Of a stretch of 5,714 bases of DNA, positions 1 through 5,714 are shown one piece after another. A program made the translations under genes and the position numbers. Below the pieces are notes generated by a model that had not been told where the DNA came from, made no database searches, and saw only the letters and a list, made by a program, of their open reading frames with translations. Within the stretch, counting starts at the first letter, position 1. The number at the start of each line of letters is the position of its first letter. Source of the stretch: UBA2336 sp964597075 (GTDB taxonomy: Bacteria > Bacteroidota > Bacteroidia > Cytophagales > Cyclobacteriaceae). The stretch covers positions 1 through 5,714 of the forward strand of contig CAZQXC010000147.1 of NCBI GenBank assembly GCA_964597075.1. The letters are read 5' to 3'.

Positions 1-2185
1 CAGGCTGAATACCTTTTCTGATCTCACGTAATGAACTAAACAACAGCTTTGCACGCACAGCATGCTTTTGCTTCTCAAACCATTTCTTAAAATTCTTTGC
101 GTTATACTCGTGCGGAAGATCAATCAGCCATAGCCTTTCTTTGAGGGCGGTAAGATGATGCTCCAGGTTAAGTCGGTTATCAATACGACCCTCAAGGATT
201 CGTAAACCGGTTTTTGAATACGGCAATTCATTACCAATAAGTACCCGCTTCAGAAAAAATTTATGCTCAGAAAAAAGTTCCCACTTTATCCTCCTCACCA
301 GACTTCTACGGGCTACCATTCGTTGTTGTAAAACCCCCTGGCAAACACCAATCTGATCATGTCGCAGCGAAGTTTCTACACCGGGGTCATCAAAACAATT
401 AAGAACCAGCCGTTCCATGTTTTGTAGCCACAATAAGCTAGTCTCTTCATCCTTCTCATTGGCCATAGCCTTAAAAAAAGTATAGGCTGTTTCATCCGCC
501 AATAAATTCACCATTTCGTCAACATCTTCACGCCTGTTACGAAGGGCTTCGCAATCCTCCAGATTTAATGACACACCAATCAGTTTCTCCAATTGCTGGC
601 TTAGCTCTCGCTGATAGGCAGGAATATCGTTAACAGCAACTTGAATCGCTTTGCGATCAGAAAGTGAAAATCCTGCAAAAGAAATTCTGTTTCTCCAGGC
701 ATAATCATCCAACTCAAAGCGTTGCGCATACCGAACATACTGCTTTAGTCGCCTAATAAAATCATCAAGCGTGTTAAAGTGGAATTGCTGATAAATTTGT
801 GTGACATTAATGCCATCCACAGAAGGATTTGATGTGAGGTATAACTCTTTCACACTTAACCCACATTCATCACTATGAAACAACGCTTTTCGGAATTCTT
901 CAAGTTCTTCCGTAAGTTGATCGATCCTTCGACACACCTGATTGAACTTGCGTTCGGTTTGAATAGCATCAATGCCGCGGTTAATCATTTTATACTCGTC
1001 TAACCGATCAACCTGACGAACGATCTTACCATAAATATCCTTGCGGTCATCACGAAAATCGTGGATCAACCCCAAAAAATCGTGGAGTCCAATTTTCGCC
1101 AACCGGTTGTACACCACATCAAGCGCTACACGTTTTTGGCAGACCAGTAATACCCGTTTGCCAGAAGCCATGCAATCGGTAATCAAATTACTGATCAGTT
1201 GAGACTTTCCCGTACCAGGCGGACCTTGCACAACAATGGAGCGACCTAACTTCACTGATTTTATAGCATGTTCCTGCCATGCATCGGTAGAAAAAACGGT
1301 ATAGACTTTTTCCTCCTTCACCCCCATATTCACCGATACGGGATCATCGAATAGCCTGCCTACTTGTGATTGGTTCTTTGACGCGAACAAGGCTTCCAGG
1401 GTTGCGTGCTGATTCTCTTCAATTAATTGAAGATAATCGGGAACTAACTGAGAACCATCCTGTGGAAAAATTCCGAGCACAGCTTCCGGAAAAAGTTTAA
1501 TCTCGCCATTCCGATGCAGTTGGTCAAACTCTTCCTTTTTAAATTCATGAAATGGCAGCAGATGGTCGGAAAATGTATCAGGATTGAAGTTGATTTCAAT
1601 CCTGTCTCTTAGCAGTTGATAAAGTTGCGTACGAAATACCGTACTGTCTTTGTCGAAATCTTCAAAGTCTGCTTCTAGCAACTCCTCATTGGGCTTAATC
1701 TGGTTGTAAAATGAAAACGCGAGCAAGAATGTTTTATTTAACACCGAACCGGCATCTCTCCTGATTTTAAGTATCCAGTCGGTTTTATCCTGCTCCAGTG
1801 TTACCGGAAAAAAAAGAAGTGGGGTGCGCACCAATGTACCATCCGAGAGTTTTCCCCGAATAATGGGCCAGCCAACATGGAGATCGTTTGAACCCCGTTC
1901 TTCAAAAATAAATTTATCTACACGTTGTAAACGCTTCAGTTTTTTGCTGGCATCATTAACAGCCTCCATGCGGCTATCCAGCAACGGACAAATTTTTTTG
2001 TCTTTACCGGCAATCAAGGCATTAATAATATTGAAAGAAGGTTCACCCTTTAACTGACTAAGTTGCTGGAGATCCATGAGCTGTTCATGGTGCAGGCGCA
2101 GCAACAACAACGAACGGTTGTTGCCACTCAGGCTGGTAAGCCTGCGCATAAATGCCTGCAATATGGATTGCACCGGATTATTCAA
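1..2185 (-). CDS. Superfamily 1 DNA/RNA helicase-type ATPase, N-terminal 728 residues (3' end off the left edge)
   Basis: The open frame enters at the left edge and has no stop inside the window. With a TTG start at 2185 it begins MNNPVQSILQAFMRRL; GTG 2173 and ATG 2149 are in-frame alternatives. I prefer the upstream start because the extra residues read as part of a helix leading into LSGNNRSLLLLRL, a conserved-looking segment resembling the N-terminus of DUF4011-type helicases (from memory, unconfirmed). Walker A, GPPGTGKS, is at residues 321-328 (bases 1202-1225). A Q-motif-like DAWQEHAIKS lies just before it, and a motif Ia-like KRVLLVCQKRVALDVVYNRL follows. Together these indicate an SF1 (UPF1/AAA_11-like) NTPase. 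No Walker B (DEAS/DEAA) is visible in the 400 residues after Walker A, so either a long helical insertion separates the motifs or the rest lies beyond base 1. The gene overlaps or abuts the HhH gene upstream, so co-transcription is likely. ATPase class is well supported; substrate and pathway are unknown. Confidence 0.85.
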   Translation of the reverse strand, partial: MNNPVQSILQAFMRRLTSLSGNNRSLLLLRLHHEQLMDLQQLSQLKGEPSFNIINALIAGKDKKICPLLDSRMEAVNDASKKLKRLQRVDKFIFEERGSNDLHVGWPIIRGKLSDGTLVRTPLLFFPVTLEQDKTDWILKIRRDAGSVLNKTFLLAFSFYNQIKPNEELLEADFEDFDKDSTVFRTQLYQLLRDRIEINFNPDTFSDHLLPFHEFKKEEFDQLHRNGEIKLFPEAVLGIFPQDGSQLVPDYLQLIEENQHATLEALFASKNQSQVGRLFDDPVSVNMGVKEEKVYTVFSTDAWQEHAIKSVKLGRSIVVQGPPGTGKSQLISNLITDCMASGKRVLLVCQKRVALDVVYNRLAKIGLHDFLGLIHDFRDDRKDIYGKIVRQVDRLDEYKMINRGIDAIQTERKFNQVCRRIDQLTEELEEFRKALFHSDECGLSVKELYLTSNPSVDGINVTQIYQQFHFNTLDDFIRRLKQYVRYAQRFELDDYAWRNRISFAGFSLSDRKAIQVAVNDIPAYQRELSQQLEKLIGVSLNLEDCEALRNRREDVDEMVNLLADETAYTFFKAMANEKDEETSLLWLQNMERLVLNCFDDPGVETSLRHDQIGVCQGVLQQRMVARRSLVRRIKWELFSEHKFFLKRVLIGNELPYSKTGLRILEGRIDNRLNLEHHLTALKERLWLIDLPHEYNAKNFKKWFEKQKHAVRAKLLFSSLREIRKGIQP

Positions 2186-3074
2186 AAGTGATGTAAGGTT
2201 TCAACTTCGTCAGTATGGTCTCGTCAACGCTTATAATTTTCCGAAGGTCTTCAACCGAATGGTACTTTCCGTGCTGAAATCGATAAGTAACAATAGCCTT
2301 AGCCATTCGCTTTGAAATGTAAGGATGAGCTTCCAATTGATCTTCCGCTACCTCGTTTAAATTCAGGGTTCTCGGATAAAAATCCGGTTGAATAAAAGAG
2401 CTTTCTTTTAAGCGGTTTACCACGACCGAGTCAAGTCCATATACTTCATAAAGCTGATCAAGGTATATAAAACCACCCAATGATTCCCGGAAGGTTATAA
2501 TTCGTCTGGAAAGTTTTGATCCTATACCATAAATGCTTTTCAGCAAGGTTGTATCCGCCCGGTTAAGGTCAAATTTTACTTCCTTCTTTATATTATGGTC
2601 AACCCTGGTTGTTGCTATTTCCGTCCTTCTACTAACCTCATCCGGCAGCAAAACAAATGGCTCAATGGATTTATAAAAAGTTGAATCCATTCCGTAAAGT
2701 TTAAGTAAATCAGGCTTAATCTTGAATTGGCCACCTGCATTTCGATAGTTCACCAATCGATTAGCTAACCCTGCAGAAAACCCAAGGGCCTTAAGCTCAT
2801 CCGCAGTAGCGGTATTAGGATTGAACGCAAACAACGTTATCGCATCCTGCTCTTCATCGGGAATTACGTTCACTTCATCCTTTAGCCATAGTGCCGAAAG
2901 GCTATCCAACCTGACCTGCTCCGCAGAAAAATCACGTGGTTGCTGACTTTTCCACCACCGGTAAACCGGAGCTGAAAATATAAAAATCAGTATCAGGGGA
3001 AGAAACAATAGAAAGCCATTGGTCTGGCTTCGCGAAAAACTAAAGAAATTCCTGATCCACCGCTTAAGGTTCAT
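2178..3074 (-). CDS. Membrane-anchored protein with three ComEA-type helix-hairpin-helix repeats
   Basis: 298 residues from an ATG at 3074. A basic N-terminus (residues 1-19) is followed by one hydrophobic segment at about 21-38, so the protein is probably anchored with its C-terminal body outside the cytoplasm. Three ComEA-like repeats follow: about 84-142 (FNPNTATADELKALG...), 168-226 (FDLNRADTTLLKSIYGIG...) and 236-297 (LNLNEVAEDQLEAHPYIS...). Each has an N-x-A/V opening, a hairpin (GFSAGLA, GIGSKLS, YISKRMA), an R-x-x-x-G-x-F/Y segment and a closing helix. The second copy has the canonical GIG hairpin; the third has lost the glycines and may be structural. HhH domains of this family bind double-stranded DNA without sequence preference, and ComEA acts in DNA uptake. 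DNA binding at the membrane is therefore a family-based inference, and competence itself is unproven because no other com gene is visible. The stop codon lies within or just before the helicase start. Confidence 0.85.
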   Translation of the reverse strand: MNLKRWIRNFFSFSRSQTNGFLLFLPLILIFIFSAPVYRWWKSQQPRDFSAEQVRLDSLSALWLKDEVNVIPDEEQDAITLFAFNPNTATADELKALGFSAGLANRLVNYRNAGGQFKIKPDLLKLYGMDSTFYKSIEPFVLLPDEVSRRTEIATTRVDHNIKKEVKFDLNRADTTLLKSIYGIGSKLSRRIITFRESLGGFIYLDQLYEVYGLDSVVVNRLKESSFIQPDFYPRTLNLNEVAEDQLEAHPYISKRMAKAIVTYRFQHGKYHSVEDLRKIISVDETILTKLKPYITFE

Positions 3075-3190
3075 ATTCCAAACTATTAATTTGACTTCTA
3101 AATTAAAAGCAGTGCTTTCATTTTAGTTAATTTCTTCTCCTGTAATTATCTTTCCCCACTTTCGACCTATCACACTGAAGAGACTCTATT
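3075..3190. promoter_or_regulatory. Divergent intergenic region between the HhH/helicase pair and the sigma factor
   Basis: These 116 AT-rich bases separate two genes transcribed away from each other, so both promoters should lie here. I could not find a convincing Bacteroidota -33/-7 pair (TTG...TAnnTTTG) on either strand; ATAGTTTG close to the minus-strand start is only a partial match. No dyad or repeat stands out. Confidence 0.4.
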
Positions 3191-3682
3191 TTGATAAATG
3201 AACAAGAAAAGTCTTTTGTTAACCTGGTGAATGAGCATCAGGGGCTAATCCATAAGGTTTGTAACTTATATGAAACCGATCGGGATGCGCGCAATGATCT
3301 CTTTCAGGAAGTTGTACTTCAGCTTTGGAAGTCGTTCCACACGTTTCGCGGAGAATCCAAAATAACCACCTGGATGTACCGCATTGCGCTGAACACAGCC
3401 ATCTCCGGTTTGCGAAAACAAAAACGTGGATTACAAACAGAAGACCTGAACGAAAGGCATTTTAACATTTCTGATTCATCATCGGATCAACAGGAAGAAA
3501 ATCTTCAAAGGCTCCAATGGAGCATACGGCAATTGTCCGAAATTGAGCGGGCTATCATTATGATGGCCCTGGACGAAATACCCTATGATGAAATTGCCGA
3601 AACGATTGGTATTACACAAAACAATGTGCGGGTTCGCATGAACCGGATACGTGAAAAAATCAGGAAACTTATGAATCCATAA
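3191..3682 (+). CDS. ECF-type RNA polymerase sigma-70 factor
   Basis: 163 residues. Region 2 spans about residues 10-79: an aliphatic/acidic 2.1-2.2 block with DLFQEVVLQLWKSF at 36-49, then FRGESKITTWMYRIALNTAI at 52-71, the 2.3-2.4 segment that melts and recognises the -10 element. A polar linker (80-106) leads to region 4 (about 107-161), with LSEIERAIIMMALDEIPYDEIAETIG and the recognition helix ITQNNVRVRMNRIREKIRKLM that reads the -35 element. There is no region 1 or 3, as expected for the ECF class, and the length is typical. The start is TTG at 3191: an in-frame stop lies at 3176-3178, the only other upstream option is ATT at 3188, and the nearby ATG at 3198 is out of frame and soon stops. 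The stop is 2 bp before the next ATG, so the two genes form one transcript. The regulon cannot be read from the window. Confidence 0.93.
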   Translation: MINEQEKSFVNLVNEHQGLIHKVCNLYETDRDARNDLFQEVVLQLWKSFHTFRGESKITTWMYRIALNTAISGLRKQKRGLQTEDLNERHFNISDSSSDQQEENLQRLQWSIRQLSEIERAIIMMALDEIPYDEIAETIGITQNNVRVRMNRIREKIRKLMNP

Positions 3683-3684
3683 CC

Positions 3685-4296
3685 ATGGAAGAACTGGATG
3701 ATTTAAAATCAATTTGGAAGCAGCAATCCGGCTTTGAGTCTAAAAACAAGGCGGAAATTATTCAGATGCTGAGCAAGCGCAGCAACACGCTCATTTATAA
3801 ATTAAAACGCAGCGTTTGGTTTGAACTCATTTTTACGGTGGTGTGTATGCTTGTTCTTGGCGGATACAGCTTAACCTTAAATGGTGGAGCATTAATGTGG
3901 ACGATACTCAGTCTTTTGGTGCTGCTGCTATCTTTCACCCTGTATTATGTAAAAAAGATTATGCTCCTCAACCGGTATGATGCGAGCCATGAGAACCTGA
4001 AAGATAACCTCAACCACCTGATCGTGCGATTGGATGCCTATATGAAATTTTATAATCGAAGCTATGCCATCTTGTATCCGTTGTTTTTTGCTTTAGGCCT
4101 TTTGTTTGGGGCGCTGGAATCAGGATTCGATCGGTTTATCCACAAATTTGAAAGCCCCATGTACACCCTTTCTTTCATCATCCTGTCGGTGGTATTTATG
4201 GCAGGTGTATATAAAATCACCGACTGGTACCTGAAAAAGCTCTATGGAAACCACATTGATAAGCTGCGTTCACTTCAACAAGAACTACAGGGGTGA
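3685..4296 (+). CDS. Four-helix membrane protein coupled to the sigma factor (candidate anti-sigma or sensor partner)
   Basis: 203 residues, starting at an ATG 2 bp after the sigma-factor stop. An acidic, soluble N-terminus (residues 1-40, opening MEELDDLKSIWKQQ) precedes membrane segments at about 46-64, 70-89, 127-145 and 159-178. The 40 residues between the second and third segments are charged and helical (RYDASHENLKDNLNHLIVRL), and the C-terminus is a short amphipathic helix (180-203). I recognise the general pattern of small membrane proteins encoded directly behind sigma factors in Bacteroidota, but no named domain. A zinc anti-sigma motif (HxxxCxxC) is absent; the only cysteine is at 54. 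A role in holding or releasing the sigma factor rests only on tight gene coupling and the cytoplasmic-looking N-terminal helix. The stop codon lies inside a possible RNA stem (4290-4319). Confidence 0.8.
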   Translation: MEELDDLKSIWKQQSGFESKNKAEIIQMLSKRSNTLIYKLKRSVWFELIFTVVCMLVLGGYSLTLNGGALMWTILSLLVLLLSFTLYYVKKIMLLNRYDASHENLKDNLNHLIVRLDAYMKFYNRSYAILYPLFFALGLLFGALESGFDRFIHKFESPMYTLSFIILSVVFMAGVYKITDWYLKKLYGNHIDKLRSLQQELQG

Positions 4297-4319
4297 ATAT
4301 ATAGGTTTCAGTTTACCCC
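4290..4319 (+). repeat. Inverted copy of the TTCACCCC element forming a possible stem with the first direct repeat
   Basis: GGGGTGAA at 4290-4297, overlapping the TGA stop of the membrane-protein gene, can pair with TTTACCCC at 4312-4319. This gives 8 bp including one G-U in RNA, with a 14-nt loop. GGGGTGAAT (4290-4298) is also the exact reverse complement of ATTCACCCC at 4331-4339, so two mutually exclusive stems are possible. No U-tract follows, so a classical terminator is not supported. It may instead be a third, inverted regulator half-site. Confidence 0.4.
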
Positions 4320-4340
4320 AGAGCAGCGCTATTCACCCCA
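4312..4340 (+). promoter_or_regulatory. Probable LytTR binding site: paired 9-bp direct repeats upstream of the LytTR gene
   Basis: TTTACCCCA (4312-4320) and TTCACCCCA (4332-4340) differ at one base and are separated by 11 bp, i.e. 20 bp start to start, two DNA turns. Two direct repeats of about 9-10 bp on one helix face, with an 11-13 bp spacer, is the known layout of LytTR-domain operators. The pair ends 105 bp before the ATG of the LytTR gene, and a matching pair lies before the next gene. That the encoded LytTR protein binds here (autoregulation) is inferred from proximity and the duplicate. Confidence 0.6.
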
Positions 4341-4361
4341 AAAGAAATAAGGTGAGTTTAG

Positions 4362-4383
4362 TGGGACAATATTTGATGTCCCA
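4362..4383. repeat. Perfect 7-bp dyad TGGGACA-N8-TGTCCCA in the LytTR gene leader
   Basis: The arms are at 4362-4368 and 4377-4383 around an AT-rich 8-bp centre. The dyad sits between the direct-repeat pair and the LytTR start, so it could be an operator for another dimeric regulator or an RNA hairpin in the leader. The right arm overlaps TCCCAATC (4379-4386), which can partly pair with GATTGCGGGA a few bases downstream, giving a competing fold. No poly-T follows, so a terminator is unlikely. Confidence 0.45.
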
Positions 4384-4445
4384 ATCCGCCCTTTGATTGC
4401 GGGAAGTGACGAACTTTAACCTGAAAATTCCGTTTTTTGAATACC

Positions 4446-5342
4446 ATGCGTTTAGCAGAGAAATTAAATACTCCTTTTCCTTTCTACCTGAACGATGACC
4501 GCAAGAATTTAGGTCTGATTGCAGTAATCAGTCTGTTTGTTTTAGCTTTTATGATTGCGTTCAAAAGCAGGAATGATCTTGACCTTACCCTCGCGCAACA
4601 TCTGTTATTTGCAGGCATTACTTTTACGTGCCTGGGTATCAATATTTTAGTATTACCAAGGTTATTCCCGGTTTGGTTTGACCCGGTAAGCTGGACCGTT
4701 AAAAAATATATTCTGCTCAACCTCGGTCATCTGATTCTTATTGGTATTGCGGCCTCCTTCGTAGATATCTATTACATATGCCCCGAAAAGACAGTTTGGG
4801 AAAATATCACTGAAGCCAACAGCCGTGTAGTACTGCGGGGTATTATCCCTATCGCACTTACAACGCTTTTTTTGCGCAACATCATGCTTCAGGAAACCCT
4901 GAAAAATGCTCTGAAAGCCAATAAAGAGCTTCACAAAATCCAGACGCTGAAAAAGGAAGTTCCCAAAAGCAGTCATGCCAATGCTATTACGCTCTATTCT
5001 GATACAAGTGAAACACTTTCCATAAATCTGCCCGACCTCCTGTATGTTCAGGCCGATGACAATTACTCCACCGTAGTGTGGAGAAACGGGGAAGGAATAC
5101 AGAAAAAGTTGCTTAGAGCCAATTTAAAAAGCATTGAAAACCAGATGGATAATGCCTTTACCATGCGCTGCCATCGTTCATACCTGGTAAATATCAATGC
5201 AATAGATATGGTTTCGGGCAACACGAATGGGTATAAACTCAAAATTCTGGACACTGATATTGCTATTCCGGTATCGCGCCAAAAAGGCAAGGAGATAATG
5301 GAGAAAATAAGCCAGTGGAAAAATGTTATGGAGTTGTCCTGA
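4446..5342 (+). CDS. Membrane-embedded LytTR-family transcriptional regulator
   Basis: 298 residues from ATG 4446; an in-frame TTG at 4437 would add three residues, but the ATG is the simpler start. Four hydrophobic segments lie at about 22-39, 53-70, 88-111 and 128-147. A short charged helix (about 148-172, QETLKNALKANKELHKIQTL) then links to a C-terminal LytTR domain at about 180-290. LytTR hallmarks seen are LPDLLYVQADDNYSTVVW at 195-212, LLRANLKSIENQM at 222-234, and FTMRCHRSYLVNINAID at 238-254, the conserved F-x-R-x-H-R-S-Y-x-V-N block, then IPVSRQKGKEI at 274-284. There is no CheY-like receiver domain, so this is not a classical two-component regulator. It probably senses something at or in the membrane and binds DNA while anchored (inference). 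Direct repeats before this gene and before the next one suggest autoregulation and control of the secreted-protein gene. Confidence 0.9.
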   Translation: MRLAEKLNTPFPFYLNDDRKNLGLIAVISLFVLAFMIAFKSRNDLDLTLAQHLLFAGITFTCLGINILVLPRLFPVWFDPVSWTVKKYILLNLGHLILIGIAASFVDIYYICPEKTVWENITEANSRVVLRGIIPIALTTLFLRNIMLQETLKNALKANKELHKIQTLKKEVPKSSHANAITLYSDTSETLSINLPDLLYVQADDNYSTVVWRNGEGIQKKLLRANLKSIENQMDNAFTMRCHRSYLVNINAIDMVSGNTNGYKLKILDTDIAIPVSRQKGKEIMEKISQWKNVMELS

Positions 5343-5404
5343 ACAACCGGCTTCGACAGGCCTGCCGAACAGACAGTCTAAGCCTGACAAAGGTTGTTAC
5401 AACC
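5342..5404. repeat. Imperfect hairpin plus adjoining palindrome after the LytTR gene
   Basis: CTTCGACAGGC (5351-5361) pairs with GCCTGACAAAG (5382-5392) with two mismatches. Outside it, AACAAC (5342-5347) pairs with GTTGTT (5393-5398). The loop is 20 nt and itself carries the near-palindrome TTCGACAGGCCTGCCGAA (5352-5369, one mismatched pair). GGTTGT-T-ACAACC (5392-5404) is a perfect dyad that competes for the same right arm. The element begins on the last base of the LytTR stop codon. It could end the transcript or protect the 3' end; no T-run follows, so intrinsic termination is not shown. The CTTCGACAGGC core resembles a short inverted repeat I recall as dispersed in many genomes. Confidence 0.5.
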
Positions 5405-5405
5405 A

Positions 5406-5434
5406 TTCACCCCAGAAACTTTACACTCACCCCA
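5406..5434 (+). promoter_or_regulatory. Probable LytTR binding site: paired 9-bp direct repeats upstream of the secreted-protein gene
   Basis: TTCACCCCA (5406-5414) and CTCACCCCA (5426-5434) are separated by 11 bp, exactly the geometry of the pair at 4312-4340. The ten bases ATTCACCCCA at 5405-5414 are identical to 4331-4340. The pair ends 110 bp before the start of the secreted-protein gene, nearly the same offset as at the LytTR gene. TACATTTC at 5441-5448 and TAGCGTTG at 5509-5516 each match the Bacteroidota -7 box TAnnTTTG at all but one of its six defined positions, but neither has a clear -33 partner, so the promoter position is open. Confidence 0.6.
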
Positions 5435-5544
5435 CTGCCCTACATTTCGCGACACTTTTATTGTCAATCACCACAACAGCTGAAATAGTCTGATCATTAG
5501 CCCGTCATTAGCGTTGTATTAACACACCAAAAAAAAATACCGCT

Positions 5545-5714
5545 ATGAAAAAACTTTTGTACCTCATCACTTTCTTGATTTTTGTTGCTTCGTCAACAGA
5601 AACATTTGCACAAACTGCCCCTCGTACTGAATTTGCTATTCAGCTTAGTAAAAATACGCTGGAGGTAAAAGCTGGAACTTCCACTGAACTTAACCTAAAC
5701 ATTCTTCGCTCAAA
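5545..5714 (+). CDS. Secreted protein, N-terminal 56 residues (3' end off the right edge)
   Basis: An ATG at 5545 opens a frame that runs to the right edge without a stop. It begins with a clear Sec signal peptide: basic MKK, a hydrophobic core at about residues 4-15, then a polar stretch ending TFA|Q, so cleavage after residue 22 is expected. There is no lipobox cysteine, so export to the periplasm or beyond rather than lipidation is predicted. The mature start (TAPRTEFAIQLSKNTLEVKAG, residues 24 onward, then TSTELNLNILRSK) alternates polar and hydrophobic residues, like the first strands of an Ig-like beta-sandwich. That is too little sequence to name a family. The leader is A-rich (nine A at 5529-5537) with no Shine-Dalgarno site, normal for Bacteroidota. 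The direct-repeat pair upstream makes it a likely target of the adjacent LytTR regulator. Confidence 0.8.
   Translation, partial: MKKLLYLITFLIFVASSTETFAQTAPRTEFAIQLSKNTLEVKAGTSTELNLNILRS

Noticed and set aside
1818..1827. TGGGGTG match to the inverted element inside the helicase gene
   Set aside because: Single short match within coding sequence with no paired copy at the 20-bp period.
1824..2057. Plus-strand open frame of 77 codons opposite the helicase gene
   Set aside because: It lies wholly antisense to the well-supported helicase reading frame and its translation has no recognisable domain; a shadow frame.
2101..2128. GCAACAAC / GTTGTTGC inverted repeat
   Set aside because: It is inside the helicase coding sequence and follows from the N-N-R-S-L-L-L-L codons; no sign of a separate role.
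3150..3158. CTTTCCCCA upstream of the sigma factor as a further LytTR half-site
   Set aside because: Only 7 of 9 bases match TTTACCCCA and there is no partner 20 bp to either side.
3198..3230. ATG at 3198 as the sigma-factor start
   Set aside because: It is out of frame with the sigma-factor domains and reaches a stop within about ten codons.
4484..4976. Minus-strand open frames opposite the LytTR gene
   Set aside because: They are antisense to a gene with clear LytTR motifs and membrane segments, and their translations look like non-coding shadows.
5509..5516. TAGCGTTG as the -7 box of the secreted-protein gene
   Set aside because: One mismatch to TAnnTTTG but no -33 TTG at suitable spacing, so it is not listed as a promoter.

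Overview
The window looks like ordinary chromosome from a member of the Bacteroidota, probably Cytophagales-like. Reasons: A-rich leaders in place of strong Shine-Dalgarno sites, a secreted protein whose signal peptide ends in ...TFA|Q, a LytTR regulator built on a membrane domain, and a sigma factor directly followed by a four-helix membrane protein. Base composition is moderate and AT-leaning throughout. I see no tRNA, rRNA, CRISPR array, insertion sequence or phage gene.

Left part (1-3074, minus strand): a membrane-anchored protein with three helix-hairpin-helix (HhH) repeats comes first. It overlaps, or nearly abuts, the start of a very large superfamily 1 helicase/ATPase that runs off the left edge. 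The two probably form one transcript and suggest DNA handling. A 116-bp divergent intergenic region follows.

Middle (3191-4296, plus strand): an ECF-type sigma-70 factor starting at TTG, then 2 bp later a four-helix membrane protein that is a candidate partner or regulator of the sigma factor.

Right part (4297-5714, plus strand): a LytTR DNA-binding protein with four N-terminal membrane helices and no receiver domain, then the first 56 codons of a secreted protein. The upstream region of each of these two genes carries a pair of 9-bp direct repeats, TTCACCCCA-like, with an 11-bp spacer. The repeats are 20 bp start to start in both cases, and the pairs end 105 and 110 bp before the respective start codons. 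This is the architecture known for LytTR binding sites. The best reading is a small membrane-to-DNA regulatory module: the LytTR protein controls its own gene and the downstream secreted-protein gene. The two intergenic regions also hold dyads and an imperfect hairpin.
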